Assembly: GCF_900176535.1 (NCBI RefSeq)
Contig: NZ_FWXT01000001.1
Location: forward strand, 1,922,001-1,986,000
Length of the DNA stretch: 64,000 nucleotides
Direction: 5' to 3'
Origin: Pedobacter africanus
GTDB lineage: Bacteria > Bacteroidota > Bacteroidia > Sphingobacteriales > Sphingobacteriaceae
The notes under the pieces were generated by a model. The model saw only the letters and a program-made list of their open reading frames with translations, did not search any database and was not told where the DNA came from. Each line of letters opens with the position of its first letter. The first letter of the stretch is position 1. The translations under genes were made by a program, and so were the position numbers. This document shows, piece by piece, positions 1-9,033 of this stretch.

Positions 1-2
1 AT

Positions 3-749
3 TGGGTTCCTGTTGGCAACAAAAATTTCAGCCCTGTCAAACTAGGCAAATTTTCATTCACAATTGGGGAATTCAATAGACCTATAGCTGCAGCCGCAGC
101 TTCTGCAGTAGCACCAGGCTATGCCAGACAAGCTATATATGTTGCAGCAAATATGGATGACCAATGGAATAGTATTACTCCCTCAATCACAAACCCTTTA
201 ATAGGCGGAGTACAGGTATTTAAGGGCTTAGACGGTAAAACTTACATGGCGGTTTTAGACCGAAGTTCGAATCTTAGCATGTATAAATATACCGACAATA
301 CCTGGAAGCCGGTTGGGCCTGTTAGCTTCAGAACTTCCGACGGATTACCAGGTTTTACATCTGTAATTGGCGCAGCTTCAGCTGATGGTACTGTTTATAT
401 TGGTTTTCAGACGGTATCTGCTAATCAACGTTTGAACCGTGTAATGAAGTTCAACGGTACCACTTGGGAAGAGCTTGGCTCAGCTGGAAACAGCCAGGAC
501 CAGACCGATAAATATGCGTTAGCTGTAGATCCAACGGGCAAGCTGTATTTCGGGTTCGCAAATACCACTGGTCTGTACGTGCGTACTTTTAATGATCAGA
601 CTAAAAACTGGAATACACCCAGAATGGTTGTTTCCGGAAAAATTAACGCATTTGACATGCAGGTTTCACCTGATGGGATTCCTTATCTTGCTGTAACCAC
701 CACTACCGACAAGAAAATAACCGTTTACAAGTACACTAACACGAAATAA
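3..749 (+). CDS. Beta-propeller-like protein, 3' part (5' end outside window)
   Basis: The frame is open from the left edge, so this is the C-terminal 248 residues of a longer protein; the ATG at 153 is internal. The visible part holds about four similar units of roughly 45 residues. Each has a core of the type D-G-x-x-Y-x-x-[FV] followed by a hydrophobic strand, then a K-[FY]-x-x-x-x-W or K-Y ending (for example DGTVYIGF then VMKFNGTTWEELG, and DGIPYLAV then VYKYTNTK). Repeats like this usually form blades of a beta-propeller. No catalytic motif is visible and the extreme C-terminus does not look like a type IX secretion sorting domain. Bacteroidota often carry such blades in exported surface proteins with N-terminal Ig or TIG domains, but the missing N-terminus prevents a firmer call. 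It ends just before a rho-independent hairpin. Function unknown. Confidence 0.75.
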   Translation, partial: WVPVGNKNFSPVKLGKFSFTIGEFNRPIAAAAASAVAPGYARQAIYVAANMDDQWNSITPSITNPLIGGVQVFKGLDGKTYMAVLDRSSNLSMYKYTDNTWKPVGPVSFRTSDGLPGFTSVIGAASADGTVYIGFQTVSANQRLNRVMKFNGTTWEELGSAGNSQDQTDKYALAVDPTGKLYFGFANTTGLYVRTFNDQTKNWNTPRMVVSGKINAFDMQVSPDGIPYLAVTTTTDKKITVYKYTNTK

Positions 750-756
750 CATCCCG

Positions 757-792
757 GCTTTACGTGGGCTTAACAACCCATGTAAAGCTTTT
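757..792 (+). terminator. Rho-independent terminator after the propeller gene
   Basis: A 12-bp stem pairs 757-768 with 777-788 (one G-U pair), with an 8-base loop and TTTT directly after. It starts 7 bases past the stop codon at 749. It also covers the GTG at 764 that opens the longest frame of the next gene, which argues against that GTG as the real start. Confidence 0.75.
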
Positions 793-805
793 AAACATAT
801 ATCAA

Positions 806-2377
806 TTGAAACAGTTCAGTTTTTTTATACTTGCGGCATTCACCTGCTTTTCTGCAAGCACTTTACAAGCCCAAACCACTGCAACCGGCTATGTATTTGC
901 CGATGCGAACGGAAACGGTAAAAAAGATAAATCCGAGAAAGGCATTGCCAATGTTTCGGTAACCAATGGGCAGGAAGTGGTACAAACAGACAACAAGGGG
1001 TTTTATACCCTTCGGGTTGGCAATGATGACATCATCAGTGTCATTAAACCAAGTGGCTACCAGGTGCCGGTCAATGCCGATAACCTGCCGCAATACTTTT
1101 ACATCCACAAACCCCAGGGTTCGCCCCAGCTTAAATACAGGGGCGTTGCCCCTACCGGCCCATTGCCTAAATCGATTGATTTTCCCTTAAAGCCATCAAC
1201 AGAAAAAGACAACTATACTGCCTTGATTTTTGGCGATCCTCAGGTATACAATCAGGAACAGGTAGATTACTTTATAAAAGATGTTATTACGGAGGTTGAA
1301 GGCATTAAAAACATTTCCTTTGGCATCAGTATGGGCGATGAGGTTGGCGATAAACTCGATCTGTTTGCAGCCTATACCGCAGCGGTTAAACGTGTGGGCA
1401 TTCCCTGGTACAACATGATGGGCAACCACGACCTGAATGCCGATGCCCCCACCGATTCCCTATCAGATGAATCCTTTGAAGCCCATTTTGGTCCGGCTAC
1501 TTATGCATTTAATTATGGGAAAGTACACTTCATTATATTGGATAATGTATTGTATCCTGATCCGCGTGATGGTCGTGGTTACTATGGCGGTCTGAGGGAA
1601 GATCAGTTAAAATTTGTAGAGAACGACCTGAGGCATGTACCTAAAGATTATTTGGTTGTACTGACCATGCACATTCCGATGAGCGAGCCTGAATTCCTTT
1701 TCAGTTCAGCAACCAGAAAAAGGTTATTCAACGCCATTAAGGATTTTCCAAATACCCTTTCTATTTCTGCTCATACCCATATGCAGCGTCAGGATTTTTA
1801 TGTAAAAGGTTCTGAATGGCTGCAAGACAAACCACATCATCATTTCAACATAGGAACTGCTTCGGGAGATTTCTACTCAGGTTTAAACGACAAAGACGGG
1901 ACGCCCATTTCTACCATGCGGGATGGCACACCCAAAGGATACGGTTTCATTCATTTTAAAGGTAATCAGTATATCATCGACTATAAAGTTGCAGGTAAAG
2001 ATGCTGCCGATCAAATGAGGATTATCGCTCCTGAAAAGCTTAAAAAGGACAGTGACACGCTTGCCTACATTTATGTGAATTTTTACACCGGCGCTAAAAA
2101 TGACCAGGTACAATATCGGATTGATGGTAGCGAATGGAAAAACATGGAACAAAGCATCGAATTTGACCCCTTTTACCTGGCTGAAGTAGCTACATGGAAA
2201 AGTATTACCGATAAAACAAAAAAAGCCAGGCGCCCATCCAACCCGGCAAAAAGCACCCATTTGTGGAAAGGCCCTATATCTACCAGATTACCAACGGGCA
2301 AACACAACATTGAGGTAAAAGCTACCGATATGTTTAACCGCTCGTTTATACAAAAAAGCACGTACACAATTGAGTAA
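806..2377 (+). CDS. Secreted calcineurin-like metallophosphoesterase
   Basis: This is an exported phosphoesterase of the calcineurin superfamily, of the Bacteroidota type with an N-terminal Ig-like domain and a C-terminal accessory domain (MetallophosN, Metallophos, MetallophosC). I place the start at TTG 806. It gives a textbook signal peptide (Lys-rich start, hydrophobic core, Ala-x-Ala type end near residue 22), whereas the longer GTG 764 frame begins inside the preceding terminator. Residues about 27-70 hold an SdrD-B-like segment with DANGNGKKD. Metal-binding motifs follow: GDPQ at about 143, GDEVGD at about 177, GNHD at about 206 and SAHTH at about 321; the first motif has Gln where many relatives have His. 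The product probably acts in the periplasm or at the surface on a phosphoester. The substrate is unknown. The gene stands alone between two terminators. Confidence 0.85.
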   Translation: MKQFSFFILAAFTCFSASTLQAQTTATGYVFADANGNGKKDKSEKGIANVSVTNGQEVVQTDNKGFYTLRVGNDDIISVIKPSGYQVPVNADNLPQYFYIHKPQGSPQLKYRGVAPTGPLPKSIDFPLKPSTEKDNYTALIFGDPQVYNQEQVDYFIKDVITEVEGIKNISFGISMGDEVGDKLDLFAAYTAAVKRVGIPWYNMMGNHDLNADAPTDSLSDESFEAHFGPATYAFNYGKVHFIILDNVLYPDPRDGRGYYGGLREDQLKFVENDLRHVPKDYLVVLTMHIPMSEPEFLFSSATRKRLFNAIKDFPNTLSISAHTHMQRQDFYVKGSEWLQDKPHHHFNIGTASGDFYSGLNDKDGTPISTMRDGTPKGYGFIHFKGNQYIIDYKVAGKDAADQMRIIAPEKLKKDSDTLAYIYVNFYTGAKNDQVQYRIDGSEWKNMEQSIEFDPFYLAEVATWKSITDKTKKARRPSNPAKSTHLWKGPISTRLPTGKHNIEVKATDMFNRSFIQKSTYTIE

Positions 2378-2384
2378 AACAGAG

Positions 2385-2411
2385 GCCCTGCCGCAACGGC
2401 AGGGCTTTCTT
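2385..2411 (+). terminator. Rho-independent terminator after the phosphoesterase
   Basis: A perfect 9-bp GC-rich stem (2385-2393 with 2397-2405) has a CAA loop and is followed by TTTCTT. It begins 8 bases past the stop codon. Confidence 0.9.
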
Positions 2412-2463
2412 ATTGCATGCAGACTGTTCAAAACTCATACCTGCAACAGCAAAAAAAATCCAC

Positions 2464-2471
2464 TAAATTTG
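2464..2471 (+). promoter_or_regulatory. -7 element TAAATTTG of the PIF1-like helicase gene
   Basis: This is an exact match to the Bacteroidota -7 consensus TAnnTTTG. Its last G lies 5 bases before the A of ATG 2476, so the expected transcription start falls on or next to the start codon and the mRNA should be leaderless. I see no clear upstream TTTG box. Confidence 0.6.
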
Positions 2472-2475
2472 GGAC

Positions 2476-4392
2476 ATGAGTAATGCCGCATCTTCCGGTT
2501 CTGTTTCCGACAAAGTTTTAGCTTTTATTGAATATACCAATCAGAATATTTTCCTGACCGGAAAGGCGGGAACAGGTAAAACTACCCTGCTCAAACGCAT
2601 CCGGGAAAATAGCAGCAAAAAGATGGCCGTTATTGCTCCTACCGGGGTAGCTGCCATGAATGCCAAGGGCACCACTATAAATTCCTTCTTTCAGTTGCCC
2701 CCGGGCTCCTTTTTTCCTGGCGACATTAGCCTCGAAAATCTTCAGGCAGGCTTCCTCTCTATCCAATCGATGGTATCGGACCTAAGCTACACCAAAGACA
2801 AGCTCAACCTTTTTAACGAGCTTGAACTCTTGGTAATAGATGAGGTATCGATGGTGCGTTGCGATTTACTTGACGTTATTGATGCCATTTTACGTGCTGT
2901 ACGAAAAAACCAGTCCCCTTTTGGAGGCGTACAGCTGCTGCTGATCGGCGATCTGTACCAGCTCCCTCCTGTAACCAAAAGAGAAGACTGGTCTTTTTTG
3001 AACCGGGCTTATCCTTCTCCCTATTTCTTCGATGCCCAGGTGATTCGTCGTAGCCCGCTGCTGCAGGTAGAACTGACTACCGTTTACCGGCAAACAGAAA
3101 CCGATTTCATCAATATTCTGAATGACATCCGGAATAATGACATCCAGGCAGATAGTCTGGCCCTCCTGAACCAAAGGTACAATCCACAGTTCAGTGCTTC
3201 GGATGAGTTGAACCCCATTATCATTACTTCCCATAACGCTGAGGCCAACAGCATCAACCAGCAGAAACTGGATGAACTATCGGGCACTGAATATACTTTC
3301 GAAGCCGAGGTCAACGGCGATTTTAAAGACCTGAGCCTGCAGGCCGAGCAAACACTCAAACTTAAAGAAGGTGCGCAGATCATGTTCATCAAGAACGATA
3401 CCGGCGAGGACCGCAGGTTCTACAACGGGAAAATAGGTAAGGTAAAGTCGGTAGCAAACGGAGATATCTACATCTCCTTTCCTCAGGAAGAAGACCTGCT
3501 GCTGGAAAAAACGTCATGGGCCTCATTCGAATATAAAACAGATCCGGAACAGGAAATTGTACAGCAACAGGTGGGCGAATTTTTGCAGTACCCTATTAAA
3601 CTGGCCTGGGCAGTGACGATCCATAAAAGCCAGGGCCTGACATTTGACCATGCCATTATCGATGCCGGTAAATCCTTTGTAGCCGGACAGGTGTATGTCG
3701 CATTAAGCCGCGTACGCACACTGGGTGGGTTAATCTTAAAATCAAAGATCAGTACAGAAAGCTTAAGGTCGAATGTCGAGGTCATCAATTATATGAAACC
3801 GGTAAAAGCCGAGGAAATGGATAGTCTCCTGATTACTGCACAGGAAAAATTCATTCTCAAGCTGATACTCGACCATTTCGCTTTAAACAGCATTTTATCT
3901 GGGCTGGACAATATTGCCTCCAATACGGAAATTGCAAAAGCCCATTTACCTGAATTTAAAGCATTACTGGCTCAGCTTAACAAAGCGATAAATGAGCTGA
4001 TGCTGCTTTCAGACCGTTTTCAGAAGCAGGTTAAACAGCTGCACCATAAAGATGGCTTTGGCGTGCAATCGGTTTTACAGGAGCGTATCGAATCGGCACT
4101 TACTTATTTCACCAGGGAAATCACCATGCAACTGCTGAATAACGTCAATAAGAACATCAGGATTAAGCCTAAAAACAAAATTCAGCAGCAGATACAGCAC
4201 CTGTTGATAAAGTACAGGCAGGTTATTGAAAACAGGCTGGCGTTGATGCAATTTGCTGCGGGACTGCTAAAAGAGCCCCTGAAAAAAGAACATTACCTGG
4301 AATGGATCAATAGACATAAAATAAAGACAAGCACCAAATCAGGTGGTTCATCAGCCGCAACACAGCAGCCTGGCAGTTTACAATTGTTTTAA
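2476..4392 (+). CDS. PIF1-like superfamily 1 DNA helicase
   Basis: This is an ATP-dependent DNA helicase of the PIF1/RecD-like group, 638 residues. The Walker A loop GKAGTGKTT lies at 29-37 and Walker B VIDE at 120-123. The motif III region reads LLLIGDLYQLPPV at about 153-165. A UvrD-like C-terminal helicase part carries AVTIHKSQG and VYVALSRVR. Past about residue 470 the protein has a helical, Lys/Gln-rich tail with no catalytic motif I recognise; in some Bacteroidota homologues this region ends in HRDC- or HTH-like domains. The family unwinds duplex or G-quadruplex DNA in replication and repair; the specific role here is unknown. The stop lies 3 bases from the stop of the convergent SNF2 helicase gene with no terminator between them. 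Confidence 0.9.
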   Translation: MSNAASSGSVSDKVLAFIEYTNQNIFLTGKAGTGKTTLLKRIRENSSKKMAVIAPTGVAAMNAKGTTINSFFQLPPGSFFPGDISLENLQAGFLSIQSMVSDLSYTKDKLNLFNELELLVIDEVSMVRCDLLDVIDAILRAVRKNQSPFGGVQLLLIGDLYQLPPVTKREDWSFLNRAYPSPYFFDAQVIRRSPLLQVELTTVYRQTETDFINILNDIRNNDIQADSLALLNQRYNPQFSASDELNPIIITSHNAEANSINQQKLDELSGTEYTFEAEVNGDFKDLSLQAEQTLKLKEGAQIMFIKNDTGEDRRFYNGKIGKVKSVANGDIYISFPQEEDLLLEKTSWASFEYKTDPEQEIVQQQVGEFLQYPIKLAWAVTIHKSQGLTFDHAIIDAGKSFVAGQVYVALSRVRTLGGLILKSKISTESLRSNVEVINYMKPVKAEEMDSLLITAQEKFILKLILDHFALNSILSGLDNIASNTEIAKAHLPEFKALLAQLNKAINELMLLSDRFQKQVKQLHHKDGFGVQSVLQERIESALTYFTREITMQLLNNVNKNIRIKPKNKIQQQIQHLLIKYRQVIENRLALMQFAAGLLKEPLKKEHYLEWINRHKIKTSTKSGGSSAATQQPGSLQLF

Positions 4393-4395
4393 AAC

Positions 4396-7300
4396 CTAGC
4401 TGAACAAACCTAGCAGATCCTTTTTTGATAAAGTTTTATAGATCGACGTATCGGTTTTAATCAGATCGTCTACCAGCTCCTTTTTGGTATCCTGCAGCTT
4501 CATGATCTTATCTTCGATGGTATCCGGACAAATTAAACGTACGGCCACCACATTATTTTCCTGCCCAATGCGGTAGGTACGGTCTATTGCCTGGTTTTCT
4601 ACTGCCGGGTTCCACCATGGGTCTACAAGATATACATAATCGGCCCGGGTAAGGTTCAAACCGACACCGCCGGCTTTCAGGCTAATCAGAAACACACGTA
4701 CTTCCGGGTTATCCTGAAAGGAGGTTACAGCTGCCGCCCGGTTGCGGGTTTGTCCGGTAAGGTATTCATGTGCAATACCCTTACTACGCAGTGCTTCGCG
4801 GATGAGATCGAGCATACCTACAAACTGTGAAAAGACCAGGATCTTATGGTTGGGCGACTTGCTTTCGATCTGCTCCATGAGCACCTCCATTTTTGAAGAA
4901 GCATTTCCATAAAATTTATCATCTTTCAGCAATTCGGCCGAATTGCAGATCTGGCGCAACCGGGTAATGCCCTGCAAAATATGCATGCTGCTTTTTTGCA
5001 GTTCGTCTTCTGCCCGGCCCTCTATATAATCTTTAATGTCCTGCACGGCGGCTTCGTAAACCTCGCGCTGCTCCCGGCCCATTTCGCAATAGATCACCAT
5101 TTCAGTTTTATCGGGCAGCTCTTTGGCCACCTGCTCTTTTGTTCTGCGCAAAATAAAAGGGCTAATCCTGCGCTGCAGCTCTCTGGCTTTTTTGGTTTCT
5201 TTAAACTGATCGATAGGTACAGAATACTGTTCTTTAAAATGCTGCTTGCTGCCCAGTAAACCCGGACAGGCGAAAGACAGCTGTCCGTACAGATCGAAGG
5301 TATTGTTTTCTATGGGCGTACCCGTAAGTACCACTTTATTGCGCGATTGTAACAACCTCACAGCCATATACCGTTGGGAGTCGGGGTTTTTGATATGCTG
5401 TGATTCATCCAGAAACACATAATTGAAACGGTAGGACTTTAAAAAGCGGATATCGGCAAGTAATGTCCCATATGAAGTAAGAATGATCTCATACTGATCA
5501 AACTCATGAATGTCTTTCAGGCGATCGGCGCCATAAATGGTCCGTATCTTTATGGACGGTGCAAATCTGGCCACTTCTGCCTGCCAGTTAAAAATAAGAG
5601 AAGCAGGTACTACGACCAGATTGGTGTTGTGGATTACCTTCTGACGCTGGGTAAGGATAAAGGCAATGATCTGTATGGTTTTACCCAAACCCATATCGTC
5701 GGCCAGGCAGGCGCCGAAATTAAAATCATCCAGAAAGTTGAGCCAGTTTACTCCTTCCTGCTGGTACTGCCGCAGTTCGGCATGCAAGGTATCCGGAACT
5801 TCTACAGGACTGATACTTTCCGGCCCGGAAAGCTTGCCCCGGTACATCGCCAGCTGGTCTTTTACGGATTCATCAAACAACTGTTCGTCATACAGCTCAG
5901 CGACCATATTATAATTGATTTTGTGGGTATGAATGCTGTTGTCAACCAGTTCACCCGCATTAAAATAGCCGGTAAATCTCTGTACCCACTCATCGGGCAA
6001 AATGCCCATAGTACCATCATCCAGCTTTACAAATTTGCTTTTGTTACGGATAGATTTATGCAGGTGCTTCATGGAAATAGCTTCACCGTTGTATTCTACT
6101 TTTGCGACAGTCTCAAACCAATCGATCCCACTAATCACCTTGATGGAAATATCTGCTTTATACTGGTTTAGCTTATTGTCTTTTAACTTATTAAAACCCA
6201 AAATAGTAATCCCCTTACTGCGCCAGGCTTCAAAGGCATCCAGAAACCAGTCTATGTCCAGAAAATGCTTGCGGTGCATGTAAAAACAATCGAGCCGCAA
6301 TTCCTCGTTCTGCTGCTCCTCAAAAAATGGATGCTGCTTTACAATATTGGCAATGAACTGAAATTCTTCTTCTTCATCCCGCTTTAAGGTAAAGGTGTTT
6401 CCATACTTATCTTTGGCAATGATCTGTTTGCGCGAAAGCACGGGTATTTCCATATTGCTATAGCGCATTACAGGGGTAATGAGCACAAAGTCCTCTGACT
6501 CGGACAGGTAGATCAGCTGTTCGTTTTCCAGGTCATAGCCTTTGTCTTCAATCTGCGTTTTGGTGGCGGGTTTCAGATAAGCATAATTGATCCGCACTTT
6601 TTCTTCCAGGTTGGAGAGGATATTTTCGTAGAAATCGTCGAATTTAGACTTATGAATGAGCATTTTATCGTAATGCTTCTTAAAGAAATCTATGACCCTT
6701 AAAAAATCGGGATTATCAATCAGGTACAGTTTTTTATCCAACCGGATAAAATAGTGGTGCCTGACATTCAGGTTCTCAAGCGGAATATCGTCACCATCGA
6801 GCATCAATTTGCCCGACACCTCATAAAAATCGCCCTTTTCATGAACAGAAAGAACCAGATCAATAGGCAGGATTTTAAGTTTAATGCGTTCAATAGAACT
6901 GGCAGTGATGTTGGGTGATACTTTAGTATCGTGAATGTACATGTCCAACCCAAGTGGGTTCTTTGCCAATGCTTTTAAGCCCTCCAGGTCAGCATCTGAA
7001 GCGTCGGCATTATAGTTATTCTGAAATTTGAGGACACCATTGATAAACCTCATCTCGCTAAGATTTTCGGTATTCCAAAGCAGGTCGGAGGGATCCACAA
7101 CCTTCAGTGGGTTCTTTACTTTACCATCTTTACTGGCTATCCCCTGACAGAGTGATACCGTAAGATGATTATAATAACGGTGCTGTCCAAATACGACAAT
7201 GGTTCTAACATCTTTTTTTAGCAATCCACCTGAGCCAGGGAAAGAGTATTCCTTATTCGGCAACAGTGATTCCTTCAGCTCCTGTTTGGTTTGCCTGGTA

Positions 7301-7839
7301 ACCGGAAAGAGGGTTTTGATTTTGGGATTGATTTTAACGTGTTCTCCGTTTTCTGTACGCTCTCCGCTCCCTTTTACATAACTGATGATAAAATGCTCGT
7401 CGAGCAGAGGTTCATTTTCAAGTCCATAGTCAACTGCAAAAGCTTTCAGCTGCTGATGGCGAAGCTGCTTGTCGAAAAACATACGTAGGGGCTGCCGGTT
7501 GACGATATTGTACAAAACCCGGATCTCGTGTTCACATAAGCCACCGATAGTCGACATGCAGCTGCAGGAAAACATGAGCCTGCCTGAAGTTTGTGTAATG
7601 GTTACCATTGGATGCTCAAGTGTGGTTGAAGCAGAGCCAAAAACTGCAAAATCAATGGTAATATCTTCCGGAGAAAAGTTATAAAAACCTCTGGCCTCAG
7701 TATCAACCCCCACCTTATTGTGTTGAAAGATATCGGAAACAGTTAGCCCCGAAAGACTAAAATTTTCCAAAACATGAGTATGCGGTCTGGTACGCTCATT
7801 AACGCTCTCTTTCTCCACTGTAGAATGTAATTTGATCAA
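4396..7839 (-). CDS. SNF2-family helicase with SWIM zinc finger
   Basis: This is a 1147-residue SNF2/Rad54-type DNA-dependent ATPase. A SWIM zinc finger lies near the N-terminus: Cys92, Cys94, Cys102 and His104 in C-x-C-x7-C-x-H spacing. A long middle region of unknown fold follows. The SNF2 ATPase starts near residue 690, with Walker A DDMGLGKT at about 715, the DEAH-box equivalent DESQH at about 808 and GTPIENN about 40 residues later. A helicase-C domain ends with LKAGGVGLNL and DRTYRIGQ. Bacterial SWIM-SNF2 proteins are thought to remodel protein-DNA or RNA polymerase complexes, but this one is uncharacterised. The start is TTG 7839; there is no in-frame ATG nearby, and a near-consensus -7 element ends 5 bases upstream. 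It converges on the PIF1-like helicase gene. Confidence 0.92.
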   Translation of the reverse strand: MIKLHSTVEKESVNERTRPHTHVLENFSLSGLTVSDIFQHNKVGVDTEARGFYNFSPEDITIDFAVFGSASTTLEHPMVTITQTSGRLMFSCSCMSTIGGLCEHEIRVLYNIVNRQPLRMFFDKQLRHQQLKAFAVDYGLENEPLLDEHFIISYVKGSGERTENGEHVKINPKIKTLFPVTRQTKQELKESLLPNKEYSFPGSGGLLKKDVRTIVVFGQHRYYNHLTVSLCQGIASKDGKVKNPLKVVDPSDLLWNTENLSEMRFINGVLKFQNNYNADASDADLEGLKALAKNPLGLDMYIHDTKVSPNITASSIERIKLKILPIDLVLSVHEKGDFYEVSGKLMLDGDDIPLENLNVRHHYFIRLDKKLYLIDNPDFLRVIDFFKKHYDKMLIHKSKFDDFYENILSNLEEKVRINYAYLKPATKTQIEDKGYDLENEQLIYLSESEDFVLITPVMRYSNMEIPVLSRKQIIAKDKYGNTFTLKRDEEEEFQFIANIVKQHPFFEEQQNEELRLDCFYMHRKHFLDIDWFLDAFEAWRSKGITILGFNKLKDNKLNQYKADISIKVISGIDWFETVAKVEYNGEAISMKHLHKSIRNKSKFVKLDDGTMGILPDEWVQRFTGYFNAGELVDNSIHTHKINYNMVAELYDEQLFDESVKDQLAMYRGKLSGPESISPVEVPDTLHAELRQYQQEGVNWLNFLDDFNFGACLADDMGLGKTIQIIAFILTQRQKVIHNTNLVVVPASLIFNWQAEVARFAPSIKIRTIYGADRLKDIHEFDQYEIILTSYGTLLADIRFLKSYRFNYVFLDESQHIKNPDSQRYMAVRLLQSRNKVVLTGTPIENNTFDLYGQLSFACPGLLGSKQHFKEQYSVPIDQFKETKKARELQRRISPFILRRTKEQVAKELPDKTEMVIYCEMGREQREVYEAAVQDIKDYIEGRAEDELQKSSMHILQGITRLRQICNSAELLKDDKFYGNASSKMEVLMEQIESKSPNHKILVFSQFVGMLDLIREALRSKGIAHEYLTGQTRNRAAAVTSFQDNPEVRVFLISLKAGGVGLNLTRADYVYLVDPWWNPAVENQAIDRTYRIGQENNVVAVRLICPDTIEDKIMKLQDTKKELVDDLIKTDTSIYKTLSKKDLLGLFS

Positions 7840-7843
7840 TAAA

Positions 7844-7851
7844 AAAATCTA
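7844..7851 (-). promoter_or_regulatory. Near-consensus -7 element TAGATTTT of the SNF2 gene
   Basis: Seven of eight positions match TAnnTTTG (T for the final G). The last base lies 5 bases before the TTG start, the same distance seen at several leaderless-type promoters in this window. Confidence 0.35.
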
Positions 7852-7940
7852 AAATACACTATGATCTTCTAATTCGGTTTAATATTCTGTTTATTTGTAA
7901 TACAGAAAACAACAAACACACAAACCTAACCTGTACCACT

Positions 7941-8312
7941 ATGCTACTGAGCATTTTAAACGCTATTTTTTGCATTGCATTCATTTTGTTTGCTTATGTA
8001 AACCTGAACGATTCGGATTCCTGGCTGTGGGTCCCTATTTATATGGTGGCATCCATTTGTTGTGGATTTGCCATATTTAATTATTTTTATCCTACTGTAT
8101 ACCTGATTGCCATATCTTTCTATTTGATTTATGCGATCTTTTTGTTTTTTGCCAAAGATGGTGTGCGCGACTGGATCATGAAATACCGAACGCCCAGCCT
8201 TGTAGAAAGTATGCAGGCTACAAAGCCCTACATAGAGAAGACCAGGGAATTTTTTGGGTTACTGATCATCAGTGCAGCTCTGGCCATAAACTATTTCGCG
8301 GCAGTCAACTAG
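7941..8312 (+). CDS. Transmembrane-220 family small membrane protein
   Basis: This is a 123-residue integral membrane protein with four predicted helices, roughly residues 3-20, 29-47, 49-68 and 102-120. A charged loop between helices 3 and 4 contains DGVRDWIMKYRTP. The pattern fits the transmembrane-220 family, whose function is unknown. The stop lies 8 bases before eboA on the same strand, so it is probably the first gene of the ebo operon. The 101-base gap before it, back to the divergent SNF2 gene, is AT-rich, and I find no exact TAnnTTTG there for this strand. Confidence 0.75.
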   Translation: MLLSILNAIFCIAFILFAYVNLNDSDSWLWVPIYMVASICCGFAIFNYFYPTVYLIAISFYLIYAIFLFFAKDGVRDWIMKYRTPSLVESMQATKPYIEKTREFFGLLIISAALAINYFAAVN

Positions 8313-8320
8313 AATAAATT

Positions 8321-9031
8321 ATGTTGTTAATAGACAGTGAAGGATTAAAAAGTCTTAATGGCCTTTTCCTGCAAATTATTGAACGGAGTCTAACGGCCGA
8401 AGCATTTCAATGGCTGCAGAACAAAGCAGGCCTGGTGGTAAAGGAAGACAAATCTGTGCAGCTTCATCTTTGCTTTGCGCATTTGCCGCGTATTGCATCC
8501 AGGGAATTGGTAATGTCTACTGATGATGAAAATACAGCGATCAGTGCGCTGTTACCAGGTTTTACAATAACAGACTGGACCTCAGATAAGCTATGCAGAA
8601 TATGGCTGCTGATGCAGTTGCCATCCGACAACCGCGAGACCTATGTTAAAAAAATCAACAGCCTGTTTTCAGCGGCAGAAATGAACGAGCAGGTGGCTTT
8701 ATACTCGGCACTTCCACTGTACCTTTACCCGGAAGAGTGGATTAGTCGCTGCGAAGAAGGCATCAGGAGCAATATCGGCACTGTACTGGAAGCCATTATG
8801 TACCACAACCCTTATCCTGCCCGATTTTTATCGCAGCAGGCCTGGAACCAACTGGTGCTGAAAGCATTTTTTACCGAAAAAGACGTTAAACAGATTGTGG
8901 GGTTAAACGAACGCCTCAATGAGTCGCTGACAGCCACGCTGCAGGATTATGTGCAGGAACGTCTGGCAGCCCAGCGCAGTGTAGCGCCCGAGATTTACCA
9001 ACTGATTGAACAAATGAACCAAAAGATATAG
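8321..9031 (+). CDS. eboA: EboA domain-containing protein
   Basis: The 236-residue product is recognised as EboA mainly by its size, mostly helical sequence and position as first gene of an A-B-C-D-E-F cluster. It carries no catalytic motif I can name. The ebo cluster was first described as a six-gene operon in plastid genomes of eustigmatophyte algae. It also occurs in cyanobacteria, where it has been linked to moving a scytonemin precursor across the membrane, and in Bacteroidota. The biochemical role of EboA is unknown. It starts at ATG 8321, follows the small membrane protein gene by 8 bases and lies 2 bases ahead of eboB, so it is co-transcribed. Confidence 0.8.
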   Translation: MLLIDSEGLKSLNGLFLQIIERSLTAEAFQWLQNKAGLVVKEDKSVQLHLCFAHLPRIASRELVMSTDDENTAISALLPGFTITDWTSDKLCRIWLLMQLPSDNRETYVKKINSLFSAAEMNEQVALYSALPLYLYPEEWISRCEEGIRSNIGTVLEAIMYHNPYPARFLSQQAWNQLVLKAFFTEKDVKQIVGLNERLNESLTATLQDYVQERLAAQRSVAPEIYQLIEQMNQKI

Positions 9032-9033
9032 CA

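Noticed and set aside
5506..6171. A 221-codon open frame on the plus strand opposite the SNF2 gene
   Set aside because: It lies wholly antisense to a well-supported gene, shows no domain and has no promoter. It is a shadow of the codon pattern.
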